Source of the DNA: Chytriomyces cf. hyalinus JEL632
Lineage: Eukaryota; Chytridiomycota; Chytridiomycetes; Chytridiales; Chytriomycetaceae
Reading direction: 5' to 3'
Assembly: GCA_025435555.1 (NCBI GenBank)
Contig: JAIWWG010000071.1
Span: 1 to 64,000, forward strand
Length of the DNA stretch: 64,000 bases
A program made the position numbers and the translations under genes. Shown in pieces: positions 1 through 14,318 of this stretch (its first letter is position 1; every line of letters starts with the position of its first letter). The notes under the pieces are model-generated. The model saw only the letters and a program-made list of their open reading frames with translations, did not search any database and was not told the DNA's origin.

Positions 1-1
1 A

Positions 2-1720
<1,719 letters not shown>

Positions 1721-1961
1721 GAGCGCATCGTGACTTGTTTTTTTGTTTTCCTCCTTCTTCCATTCACGGCTTGAAATAAACTTGCGATGGCATTTAAATT
1801 CCAACAAGTGTGCGTTGATCAAATATAATAACGGCACGACAGCGTCTGGCCGCAAAGTGGCTGCTTTGCTAATATTTAGGCAAGCAGTCGCTCTTAACGA
1901 AATGAACAGATTCTACACAAAAGAAGACCAACTGTTTATTGTTTGAGGCGGGTTGCGTTTT

Positions 1962-4140
1962 TTAAGACTGATTCGAGTTGATGGCCGCCTTCATAAAAGC
2001 CAAAAAGCGCTCCGCGTACTCTGCTGGTTGCACTGCAGATATTTTGTGCTAACCAAAAGGCCATTTCAATTTTTAGTTTTGCAGGGGAGCTATTCCTCAA
2101 ACAAAAACAAAATCACACTTTACCCTGTCATTGATGATTGCCTTAAAGAAATGCTCCGTCTTCTTGGCAGCATTATACTCTGTAAAAATGTCAATAATCC
2201 CCACATAATAAAGATCACGCAACGGTTCATTCAACTCATTCGTTGACACAAATCCACCTCCAAACTCTTTATAAAACGTGCAGAACCGGCGTTCAGGGGG
2301 AATCTCTTCAGGCAACTTTGCGCTACCGGGTCCATGTTTAATGGAATCCACGTCAATAGCAATAATTCGTTTCGAGACTTGTAGTGAGGATTTCATTGTA
2401 GAGCGGCGAAGTACGTTTGTGTTTTGGTGTTTGGATAAATCTTGGGGGCTTGGTTCGATTACGGAGAGGACAGAGTCTCGCAGGTTGTCTGAGTTTCCTT
2501 TTACGAGGTCGTGGATTCCAATCAATAGTGAGTAGTCCATAATGTTCATGCGGGCAAGAAACTGGTTATCATCATCAAAAATACATGATGAGTTTCGGGT
2601 GTGGGGGCACTCATTCAAAGCTCAAAACAAAACCTCACCGCAACATCCTTTTCCATCTGAGAAACAAGAGCTTCACGTTTAATTGGGCCCAAGAATAATT
2701 TGCGTTCACGGTTGACCCAGTTCAAATCTTTAAGCACCGTTCCTGCACTCTTTTTAACCTTTTCTTCTGGCGTGAGTCTGCCTACTGTGGAGCCTTTCAG
2801 ATCGTAGGTTTCATGAATATCCTTGTTTGGAGGGAACACATTTCCCATCACGACAAAATGAATTTTTTTGTTTCCGGGCAATTTGACTCGGTGGAGGCCA
2901 AAGATTCGGGATAGGAGAGTGTCGGGGTTTGATTTCACGTGCTGCAAATAAAATAAAAGGGAATGTTAATATACATTTGTTGAGGATGAACCTGCTGTCC
3001 GTAAAACTTACTTCGTAGTAATCTTTCAAAACGCGTCGGATAAACTTGTGCTCAGAAAAGTGTATCGTCTTGATGATGAAGCGGAAATCTTGGCTAAAGT
3101 AAAAAAAGCTTCCTGATTTTCCTGGACTGCCAAGCTCGCTGAGCACGTATTTACCGGTCAGCGATATCTGGTTATTTTCGAATCAGAAACAATATTCCGT
3201 GAGGACAACAATAGTTCCATCGAACCAGGTATTCGGAAGGATCCACTTTGAAGCAACCGCGGATTAGGCGGAAAATCCAGGGTGCGTAATCTTTAAACTG
3301 CAGGAAGAAGTTAGCTTTTTGGTAGGAACTTGATCATTGCGGCAAAAAAAGTTCACCTTGAAGTCATACCGCGAAGTTGGTGCCATCTCATTCCCAGTTC
3401 TGCGTTGAAAAATTCCAAAATGGTCAGGAAACGCTCTCAAATCCCCCCCACACAAAAATTCGACGTTATTTTACACGTCAAAGGCAATCTTGTGTGCAGC
3501 TTCAAAGTCTTCTGGCATAATATCTCGCATTGGTTTCGCGTTGCAGCGACTAACAGACACGCGGATACCCGTGAGCATATCGTACATGAGCTTTTTAATA
3601 TTGAAGTAGGGTGGGATTTTACTTAAGGGGTTAGATTTGAGAAGGTGTTTGAGGTTGGGCCATACTGACCATGTAATTAACGTGCCCTTCTTTGACTGGC
3701 GTTCCTCGAAGCACTTCTTTTGCGCTGCGTTTCAGTGTCTTTACGAGCGCAGACCCCTCAGTTGAAGGAGTTGTTCTTTTGACGGGCGATTCCACAGTGG
3801 AGATGGTCGATCGTTCGCAGAAGGAGTCTTTGTGTGGGAGTGGAGTACCAGACTGAACGGTATAGCCGAAAGCTTTCGCGCTGCTGACTGAAGAGATTGA
3901 CGAGACATCTGATTTCTTTTTCGTAATGATGGGGGCCGGGCGTACTTGATTTTTTGAGTTTGGTCGCGGTAGGGACTCGGAACGCGGTGTGGGGCTGGAC
4001 GGTAGTTTCACGAGATTCGGGGAGGGCGCAGGGGACTCTTGCGCGGCATCGACGGACACGCGGGAGCTTAGAACCTCCGACTTGACTTCGTGGTCTGAAG
4101 AACCTGAGATGGACTTGTCTTGCGGAGTTGTGATGGCCAT
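1962..4140 (-). CDS. MSS4: Phosphatidylinositol-4-phosphate 5-kinase (MSS4-like)
   Basis: Makes PI(4,5)P2 from PI4P at the plasma membrane. The N-terminal ~160 residues are Ser/Pro-rich and low complexity. The kinase core starts at [25 protein letters not shown] across an intron near 3590-3670. It continues through [58 protein letters not shown] and the catalytic [11 protein letters not shown], all PIPK hallmarks. The C-terminal open segment appears to stop at 2097 after [15 protein letters not shown] further exon (about 1962-2036) restores the usual ending, [17 protein letters not shown], so the protein is complete. An upstream in-frame ATG exists at 4266 but would overlap the CFAP54 stop (4230). 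The ATG at 4140 is preferred. The gene lies tandem to CFAP54 (89 bp gap) and converges on GLR1. Confidence 0.92.
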
Positions 4141-4229
4141 CGCAGTTGTTTGACTAATCAGATTCTCTTTCAAAAGAAAAGAAGGGCAATCTTTTTTGAA
4201 CAAAAGTGCTCGAACAGAATTTTGTTTTT

Positions 4230-7200
4230 TTATTCCGGCGTTATTGACACGAGTTGTTGCAGCCACGCGAATAAAAAAAAGTCCTCCTTCGTGCGAGCGG
4301 CGTATCCCTGCGTCAACGAGAAAATATTCGCGATGCTTTCGAGCGTTTCAACCGACAAAGACAGCTTCGAAATAAAGCTCTGAGAAAGTTTGTCGTTGGG
4401 TAAATGGCATGCGGTGCGTTCAAACAAACAATATCTTACCGCACTGTTTGAGGTCTCTTGCCGCAAAATTGCTTTCACAATCGATTCCAAGCACAATCTG
4501 AAGTCGCTCTCTGCAACCTTCAAATATGCGTCATCCCGCGAGACTGAGTACTTTCGAAGCGCTACCATTGCTCTTTGCGCTTCATCCACCGCCTTCTCAA
4601 CTAAACTTGTCGCGACTTTGGTTGTATACAGTGGGCTGCGACGCGTACCCGACGAACTCGGATCAGTATCGGCATTCCCTACAGAGAGTATAAACGCAGC
4701 AGAACCCCGCCTTGCAGCACTCATGGGCCTCCCCGCACCACTTCCACCCGCACTGAAAGACTCTCTCTGCTTCCCCGCTGAGTTGACGGAAACAATCGAG
4801 GATCTGCGACTTGCTTTGGATGGAGACCCAACTCTGCTGGCGTTACCGCTTGTTAAAGCTGTTCCCATCCGTGAAGTGGAGTCGCTGTTTTCGCGCGAAG
4901 GTAGGGCAAAACAAATGACAACGTTCCATAACCGGTCATTGACAGATTCTTCATCGGCGTCCGTGACACGAACTGGAAGATTCAGCCACTGAATGCATGG
5001 TTTCTGAAGTAGTTCAGAAAGCTTTGACTTTGGAGGTATGAATGGTGACTTTTGGTTTTCAGCGAGAACAGACACGTCCAGATTCGACAGGTCTCGGATG
5101 GTCACAAACAAAATGTTTGAAAATGAAGCATCTTGGCCGACTGTCAGTTTCAAGTCACTGGTAGTAATAATGCTATGCAAAATGTGCGATCTGGCTTTCA
5201 AGGACGCGTGGTATGCATCTGTAGTGTAGACTGTTGCCGGAGTGATGGCATCAACGACGTCTTGGAATGCGTCCAAAAACTGACCTAAAGAAACTTTCGA
5301 GTTTGAGCTTTGGACTTCCTGGCTGCAATATTGCGCAAATGGAACCGCGGACAGATCCGATGACAGCAAACCGCGCACCCAAGAATTCCCTCCAAAATCC
5401 ACCTCCGCAGTCTCGCGAGACCCTCCACATCTCCTGAGGGATCGATAGTTCTCAACCTCAGATATTTTACTTAAACTCAGTGCAACGCGCCGAGCAAGGT
5501 CCTCACTGCCTTCTTCCACAGAAATCGCCAGCAACCCTTCAAACGCACTTCTCAAAAGTTTGCAGTCACATCCGCCGGTTGCAATTTCAGAGACAATTGC
5601 GTTTGCAAAATGTCTTTTAACGTAGTCGTAATGTTGCAAACGAGAAATAGTTCTGTCTGGTTGATGCTGGGCTGAAGCACGGCCCGCGGAGAGTGTCAAC
5701 AGCGACCAAAGAGAGGGAGAAAGAACAAAGGTTATCTTTCTGGCGATGCGCATTGCTTCGCTGATGAGGTTGTGTGATTCGACAAAATTGCATGCGTTTT
5801 GGTATTGAAGCGCTCGTTTCAGTTTGATCTCGACCAGCTTTGCAAAGAACGTTGAGTGGCAGGTGAGTGGAATGGCGTTGTTACTTGACTTGGGATGCAG
5901 GAAGCGTTTCAAGTATTCTTCCGATTGATCATACGCCATTTCTATAGCTTCATGCCTGCCGGGTGCTTTAATCGACAGCAAATCTCCTACACCGCACCAG
6001 GTTTCAGAAAGATTGTAATAGCTGGACCCAGCTTTCTTTTCTCTCACTAGGTTGTTCTGAAGCTGAAGTAAGGAAGCTTCCCAGTCAGCATTGCGCGAAT
6101 GATGCATGGCTAGAGAGAACGTCAGCAATTTCCGAAACCGGAGATCAAATGTCCACGAGCCGTTTTCGTGGGACTCTTTGACCCCAATTTCTGACAATTC
6201 TTTCGCGTGATGGAATAATCCTGCTGCAAATGAATATTCGGCCATTTGAAAGCGGACCTGCAGCCACACCAGCGCGTCAATGGCCGTGTCATTCTTCTTC
6301 GAAGCATTCAAAGCTGTCAACTGTGCCCTGAATAGGCTGATATTCCGTGATTGTTAAACATCCTTGAATTTAAGCAGGCATTAAAAACTACTGAAAGACC
6401 AACCTTTTCACTGCCATATCGTACTGACATTTCAAAATAAAAGTTTTGGCCAATGTTTCTGCAGCTTTCAGAAGGGTTGAAATCGTGTTTTGCGTTCCTT
6501 GAACTTCAAAGACTTTTTCCTGAACAGCAAGTTCTGATTCTAGTTCTTCGATAAAACTAGTCATGCTAAGCTGCATTTTCGACAGAATGGAAGCCATCGA
6601 TTTATCCCATGAAAAAGAGTTGCCACCACTGCTATTTTCCTTTAACGGATCTAACGACGAGCTCAAGATTTCCGTATGAGAAGTTCGAACGACGGTCGCA
6701 GCGGGACCCACACAAATGTCATTCACGCTTTGATCAACATATGTTATATCTCCTTGCAGGATTCTCCGGCTCTTGATCGGACTCATTTGTTCCAGGACCG
6801 CATGAACGTCGGGTGCGACGTCGGGCTTGAAAAGATTCCAAATCACCGCATTGGTGCTTGCTGGGTCATTTGCATTCGTTTTGATCAAAAGATCCAGTAA
6901 GAGATCGCAGCGATACATTTCAAGCGTTTTTACAAAGTCAGCGTTATAGATTCGTTTCGATAATGAATCCAGGTCGGCTTCTGCAATCCTCCGTATTGCG
7001 TCCCAGTTCGAATCTGAAAATACTGGTTCGAGCGGGTTGAATGCCGGTTCTAATATCTCGCGATGTTTCTGGTTTTGCAGGAGAGCGGTTCCGCTGAAAA
7101 CAGAGTTCAGGTTCTGCAGCGAAAGCTGGACAAATCCTAAATTCATCAACGCTTTCGCCCGTGACAGTATCGCCAGCGAGTTCAGTGAATTGTCCATTAA

Positions 7201-10200
7201 TATTTCACCCCCGACGTACGATAGTAAAGACGATATTATCAATGATTCGATGGGCAGCTGAAATGAAAGCAGCTCGCAGGACAACGTGTACAAGTATTCT
7301 GCAAGAAGCTCTGGGCCAATCATGAATTGGTCTAAAAACAATTCGAAGCAGGGAATGATTTGAGCAGGAGTGTACTTTGCATAAAAAAGCGGGTCCGAAG
7401 GATGCGGGGCACTGTGGCTCAAGATGGATGAGAATGCCTGAGCGCTGAATTTTAACAGATTTTGCCGCCGATCTACACCACAGTTGTGCCCGTTTTGTCC
7501 CAGTTTGAACGCGATCACACCCGCCAATAGACCAATTCTAGCGCCTTTTAATTTTTGAATTTCGACCTGGCGCGGTTCATTCCAAGCGTTGAAAGAAGCG
7601 TCAGGCCCCAAAATCACTTCCAAACCTTTCGACCAGAAATAGGTCGCCTGAGAGAGGTCGTTGTTTGCATGCCACAAATCACCAAACTCATTGCAGACAA
7701 TCGATTCTTGTAACGGATCTGACGCAGTCTTGGCCAGGTTCATTGCGTTTCCGTAAGCTTCAAAAGCCTCCGCGAACATGTGCAGCCGAGAAAGCGCGCT
7801 TTCAGGGTTCTCGTTCTGGCTCACCGATTTCGAAGATTCAAAAGAGAGCATGTTGAACAAGGATCGCGCATACATCAAATGCACTTGGAAATCTTGCGAT
7901 GCTGAAAATGAATACTGCGGCAGTTTCGCGTCGTATCGTCCTTCGAGTTTCTGAGCGAGTGGTTCTGACCACGGTGCAAAAACCCCTTTAAAAATACGAT
8001 TGAATCTTTGCAATACCGGGATCGCCCGTTTTAACAGTCTCGCGTTGATCATGTTTTCGACACCGTGCGCTAAATATTTGGCACACCAAAGCAAGTCTAT
8101 CTTCATTGTCTCCTTTTCTGCACCAATATTGACCCAGCTGCAGGTAAAATCCTTGTCTACCAAATCCTGATGCGTTCGAAACTCCTTCGGCTCGGAATCG
8201 TGGATCTTGTCGTTGACTCGTCGCCCAGAAAGCTCCGCGTGCAAAGTTTCATACTCGACTTGAATGACGGTAGACTCCAACAGTTCCATCAAAGTTTCTC
8301 CAACGATAAAATGCGGCTTCCAGAGCAAGTCGCGTTGAAAATCAGCGGTTACCAATCCAGATTGGATGAGTGCCAGAGAAATATTCCATAACTGTTTAGA
8401 CGTGTTCAAAACGGATCTCCAATCTTTTGCACGTCCAGAAAGCACTACGGACTGAACAAACGATTGAAATATATCCCCTACTGCCTTGTTCAGGTCAATT
8501 TCAGCCTTTCTTGCAACCGCAAGGTCAGCATGGGGATTCTTCCAGGCAAGGTCGTGCGGCAGTACACACGATTTCGCCATGGGAGATTGGTCAAAAAGAA
8601 CGCAAAGCGGTTTTCTCCCAAATGGTTTGCTCGGCACACGAGTGTTGGTGGTATCAAACAGTGGAAACACATCCTTGCCGCAATATTCAGTTCCCAGCTT
8701 TTTCAGGAGGAGAGCACCATGAATTCTGGCGATTGCAGCTCTACATGATGCTTCAGCAATGGTTACAGTTCTAAGTCTCCGCAGAGCTCGCTTCCGTTTC
8801 CACATTTTTCCAAGAACACCATCCAAGCAATGCACAGCTTTCTCAAGCCTGTCCTTTTCACTTTGCTGCAATCCAGCCAAGATCATTGTCTTTTGAGCAA
8901 GCCGTTTGCGCTTTCGCCCAATGCCCCTCATTGTGGCATGTCCCTCTTTTGATTCCCGCTCTTTACTTTTTTCGGCGCTTGGACTCCTCGACTTTGATTT
9001 ATCCCTGTCTTTGCTGGTTGGGCGACTGGTGGATGGATCACTCATTCTGCTTGGTGTCGGAGAGACGGACTCTACTTCACTGCGGTATACTAAAGTGCGG
9101 TCTTTTTGGCGTGCGATTCCGCCATCGACCAAAGAGTTGATGTGCCGATTCTCCACTCGAGTTCTGGACCTATTGAACGAAAATGAATGATGAGAAACCA
9201 CCATCGTTCTCAAACTTCAACGGGAGGAGTTGTTTAACCTCGATTTTCGCTCGCTTTTAGTTCGCACATCATACGCTGCTCGCTTGTCGGGATAAAGAGT
9301 GCGCCTAACTCTCACCAGTAGCGCCTCTTTCGCCGGGTTGTCACCTTCCTCCATTACGTCCGTCGCAGTCGCAAGAAAGCGAGTTCGGAGAGTGAGCCAA
9401 TCGAATGTATCGTTGCAAATCTTTAACGTCTGGTCAATGAAGCCCCTTTTGAGACTCCAATGCACGCATTTCGATATGATTTCCAGGTATCTCGGATTCT
9501 TTTTGAACTTGGCCAGCTCTTGGAACAAGACTTCCGGGCCACACGAGATGAAGACGTGGTAAATCTCCTTCAAGCTCGTCTGCTGATCCAAGTATCTCTT
9601 TTCGTACGGCGTGGGTGGTTTCAAGGAGAAAGAGCAGTGGCACACGATGAAATCCAACTGCTCGCGCAATACTTCGATGCGTTTACGACTTGCCGCGTAC
9701 CCGATTTTGGGGTTTGCTGAAGTCGCGACAATGAGTTGGTAGACATTGTCTGCTTGGATGTTGAGGATGATGTTTTTCTTTTGGTTGGTTGCGTATCGCT
9801 TTGTTCTGGGCATTAAACCGGTCCATTGGTGCTCTATGGCGGCTGAGTTGTGTACGGGAGATTCGTGGATGGCTCCTCTCATGCTCAAGTACTTGAGACT
9901 GTCGTTAGCAATCCGAATGACAGCCGAGTACTCCTTCCACTGCAGCAGCCTCGACACCAAATGAAGAACAAACCCCCTGTACATAGACGTGACCAAGTTT
10001 GGATCGAGCGAAGCTTTCTCTTGCTCACAAAGGATGATACACTCGTGCGCAACAATCATCGAATGCACCGCGAACGGAGTTTCCACACTGAATTCAAAGA
10101 ACGGTAAAAGACACGCAACCATCTTAACTGACGTGGAAAGCAGCAGGTTCCAATCACGAATCTTTTTGGACACGTGCGCTGCGACAAGCAAGTCTCTCAC

Positions 10201-13200
10201 TGAACCAAGCCGTATTTGCTGACTTTTGAGTGTGTCTCGGACACCTTTTGCGTTCGAGTGTATGGATGAATCGATTGCAGCGAATGCTCGGTCAACCTTT
10301 TTGTGCACGCATTGAACAAAAACGGAGGACAGCTCAATCGAAGCGCACCCGACGGTGCTGCTCCATAGTTCGAATACCGGTGCATGATTCACGCCTGTGC
10401 TACCCAAGCCAGCGACTTCGTTCAACATTGAAACGGGCGTGGATGATTTGACAAAGTGGTTCCAAGTCATCAGGTAGCCCTCATCAGCGATATCGTCGCA
10501 GAATAACTCATGCGCTATCAAAGAGATATTGCTCCAACATAATACCAGAGGTAATGAATACATGGCCGTGATTCCCTTTGTGCTTTCTCCTATCCCTCTT
10601 CCAAGAACTTGGCCGGATTCATCAAAGGCTGCAATTGCAAAAATGTAACGCTTGCCGGGTTCCAGCCCATAGACTGTGATTTCTGTGTGGTCAGACGCTT
10701 TGATTTGCTCGCCAGTTCCCGGAAAATGAGTGTCGTTCAGCGCGACTTTTCCACCTGCTTGAAACTCTTTGCAATATCCTTGATACGTTGCCGGAACAAG
10801 CGCATAGCCCGTATCTGAGACCATATGGTTTGCCAATAGAGTGATCGATGTCGGTGATCGCCGTACAACAGTTGGGGGAGGACACTTCATGGACGGGCAT
10901 TTGGATTTGACCCGCAACTTCTTGTCGGCGTCGTCAATGTGGTATTTTTCAATCACTTTCTGTTTTCTCAAGCAAGCTGCTGACGACTTCAGAAGCGCGT
11001 GTTTCTCAGGAATCTCCAAGTTGAATCCATTCGAGGCATAGACCAGAAAAAGAACGGACCGCAGAACCAGATTACCTAATCATTTACGTCAGTTTTCGAC
11101 AAAAAAAGTGATGCTTATTTGACAGCATATTTACCACCAGTCATGGCGGCTGTGTATTTTTCGGAAGGGTACGTTTTCATGCGACGCACGGGCGCCCGTT
11201 TGTTCGTGAGTCGTTCGTATTCCTCGTCTTTCCTCTGCTGCGCCAAAAAAACGGTCTCTTGCTGCCGTTTTAAATCACAACGGAATATTGATCGCGCTAC
11301 TTCAATTTCAAACACGGGAAGGATAAGCTGCAGCTGATCTGGTGTTTGGCAAGCTACACAAGGGTCAGGCTGAATTCCAGAGTGGTTTGCCAGCATCCAA
11401 ATATTGCCCGACCCGTCCCCGACGTCTCCTCTGCATTCGGTTATTCGAGTCAAAGTCTCTTTTAGAACCTTTTGGGCTTCTTCAAATTGGTGCGTGTTTT
11501 CCAAGATGTACGCAAGCTTCAGACTAGTTCGAACGGCAAACTCGACATCATGGCTCAAAAACTGGTACGTGACCACATGAATTGCCTTGTGAACTCGTAA
11601 CACTGTGTCATCCTTTTCAATCTCGTTTTGAAGTTCCCGACTGCTCAAGTCCAAATAGTCCTCAACGTGTTGCTCAATAAACGACCACAACAGCTTGACA
11701 GAGTCAAGAAAAAGTCTGGGCGAAGATTCAACGAGAGTCGCAGATTCTAAGCAGTCTGAGAGGGAGTTGAGTAGAGACATGGCCGCATCATGCACGCTTG
11801 TTGGGATTCCGAATCGCTTTCCTCGTAAGTCGCAAGAAGTTCCCGAAAACGAGCTACTTGCATCAACATTGAACAAGACTTTTCTTTCGGCATGCCAAAT
11901 GTTGTGAAAGTTTATAAATGCCGCTCGAAGAGTCAATTCTCTTATTGAATTGACGGAACCAGACAGGCCATCGTTGGATTCGCTCGGATATTCCGTTAAA
12001 AGATAGTCTAGAATTTGAGCAGTCACAATGTACCGTTCCCATTGAAGTGCGCGGAAAAGGAGTCGGCAAAAGTTCATCACATCGCAGCTGTAAAACCTTC
12101 CAAACGCATGATTCTGAATCAGCTTTGTGATTTCTTTTAAATTTGGCAGCTTCCCAACGTCTAGATCGCGATTTGCAGGTTGAGATGTACCACCAGTAGC
12201 TTCAACTTCTCCAATAAGGGTTGATAAAGACCCGCCTTTTTTAACAAGTGAATCGGCGTCACCAATCAGAAGTTCAAAGCCGATATCGAGAAGCATGCGA
12301 TAAAGTTGATTTTGCGGTGACAACTCAGACGACTTTTCTGATGTCAATGTCCCATTCTTTTCTGAAAGTGCATTTAAGCCCTCGTTTAGTACATGCAATC
12401 TTTCTGCGTCCGTATTGAATATCCGAAGCATCATAATAATATCAGCCAAGAGCAGCCGCCGCTGTTTATGCTCCTCAGTTTCTGGGACCACTGCCAACCC
12501 TTTTGGCTTTTTACTCTTTAAGGCAAGCTGGCGTTTAGACCTGATCGTTGTATCCGCGACCGACGCAGGAATAGACATGTATGCTGGCTCTGTGTTTTCT
12601 TCAGTGAGATCCACAAAATTGGATGTTTGACGAATTGCGGACTGGTTCTTGTCGTTGTAGAGATCAGGAAATTGAAGTTTCAAGCGCGGTAGATGAATGA
12701 CGCGAGGTGTTGCTGACAAGTGGCGAAGTATCGAGGCTGTGTGGATAAAGCTTTTCTCGTCATTTGCGCTTTCAGATGTGTCCAATTTCTGCTTCAGTTT
12801 TCCCATCATTGAAAACGATTGCCGCCGGTTTTGGCGACAGACTGAGTTATTCTGGCGAGGCTCTGAATCGGCTTGTATCGAGTTGAATTTGACAGCTTTT
12901 TCCAAGGGCGCGGAAGCAACGTTGAAGAAGCGTAACAGTTCATCTGCCGAATTGTCGGGCTGAGTGTAAGCTACAGGCTGTCCAGAGCAAAGCTCCTTTA
13001 CAGACAGTGAAAACAAGAGCTCGTTGAATTTCAGAAAGACCGGATGCCCGTCTTCGCTCGCTGTTGCCAAGTTTCCAAGGAATTTTGGAATGGCTGAATA
13101 AAATTTTGACAGAATGTCCTTGGCGGACGCAATGTTGCCGCAAGCGATAAAATTCTGGAACATTTTGGTGTACAATTTCGATATCCAGGAAACGTGTTCG

Positions 13201-14262
13201 GATTTTTGCAGGTTTCGTGAGCCTTGTTCGATGCACTGAATCGAGTTTTCAACAAACTGTAGTATCTGTGATGATTACAGATAGTTAGCCCAAGTTAGGA
13301 GAGCAAAGCAGCAACATACTTCGACCCAGTCAAGACCAGAATCCCACAAATGCTCCGCGATCGTCATTGTATGTTTCGAGCCTTCCAACACCAGCCATTC
13401 GTTGCCGACGTTGCTGCACTCCGCTGTGACTTGCGCAATTGCCTGGAGGCATTTCAATATCCTCGAACGCGAGGTTGGAGTTTTCAAGGTTGGATCTTCT
13501 GTGACGATGGCCAAAAAACCACAGAGCGTGTTTCCGAATTGACTTCGCCTCCACAACTCGACATCTTGGAACAAAATCTCAGAGACAAAAGCATTCTAGA
13601 AGTAACATATTAAAAGTGCATACTGTGCGCGTCCGTGTTTTGTGCGCTGTTGAGGGTGGCAATCCCAGGAACATCCGAGGCTCGCGACACTCCATGGAAC
13701 CGATGGACGTCCAATCTAGAAGCTGCCGTCTGAATAATGGCTTCGAAGCAATACAAACTGGCTATGTCGTGAAATCCTTGCAAATGCAGAAGCGCTTCGC
13801 CGGTTTCTACGAGGCGGACATTGGTGTAATCTTTCGGGAGATGAACACCGTACTGATCCCAGCACTTTCGGAACTGGGATAGAATGAGTTGGCGCCGCGA
13901 GTTCCAGTTCGGTGCTGCGTAATCCAGTTTCGAAAATGCGTCCATGGCTTTGAGGCAGTATTTCAACTCGCTTTCAAAGATGTCAGTGAGCGCCGCTGTG
14001 GTCATACGGCCTGCGAGAAAGAGAAGATGCAGTGTTTGGGTGAGAGTGGTTCCCAAAGGTTAATCTAAAGAAAGGGCTGACCTAGAAGCGGATCGAGCAG
14101 CTCGCCCTTCGGAACGGGTAAATCGGACAACGGAATGGAGGCAATCTCGCGGGCCATTTGCCGCACTTTTGACTTAAAAGCCTTTTCGGACTTGCTGTGC
14201 TCTGAGTGTCCAGTCTGCACTTTCTCGACAAGGGCCATGGACGCAGGAGCCACGCGCGACAT
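4230..14262 (-). CDS. CFAP54: CFAP54, cilia- and flagella-associated protein 54
   Basis: Giant (~3200-residue) axonemal protein; in the known family it builds the C1d projection of the flagellar central pair. At least eight open segments in sequence (14262-14085, 14040-13610, 13574-13290, 13230-11130, 11085-9239, 9169-6400, 6340-4230) join with GT-AG introns. The first half is alpha-helical, TPR-like repeats. A fibronectin-III-like domain lies around 10.5-10.9 kb (PPTVVRRSPTSITLLANHM ... VYGLEPGKRYIFAIAAFDE), followed by helical repeats to the C-terminus. That layout and the length match CFAP54 (DUF4486 family). An apparent in-frame TGA at 9217-9219 is inside a 69-nt intron (9170-9238, phase 2). 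The second ATG of the first segment, at 14262, is taken as start. CFAP46 was considered, but the central FN3-like block argues for CFAP54. Confidence 0.82.
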
Positions 14263-14318
14263 GTGATGAAGTGACAATTTCTTTTTTAAAACACAACAGC
14301 CGCACCACTAATAACACA
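14263..14318. promoter_or_regulatory. 56-bp divergent promoter between CFAP54 and the CatSper-like gene
   Basis: The two start codons (14262 on minus, 14319 on plus) are 56 nt apart. The spacer must therefore hold both 5' leaders and any shared promoter. It contains a T6/A4 run (TTTTTTAAAA, about 14282-14291). No recognisable RFX X-box was seen. Confidence 0.6.

Noticed and set aside
2097-2130. Apparent C-terminal truncation of the PIP5-kinase
   Set aside because: A downstream exon encoding [14 protein letters not shown] completes the domain after splicing.
9217-9219. In-frame TGA inside CFAP54, splitting two long open segments in the same frame
   Set aside because: A 69-nt GT-AG intron (9238-9170 on minus) removes it and keeps the frame (phase 2), so it is not a nonsense or recoded codon.
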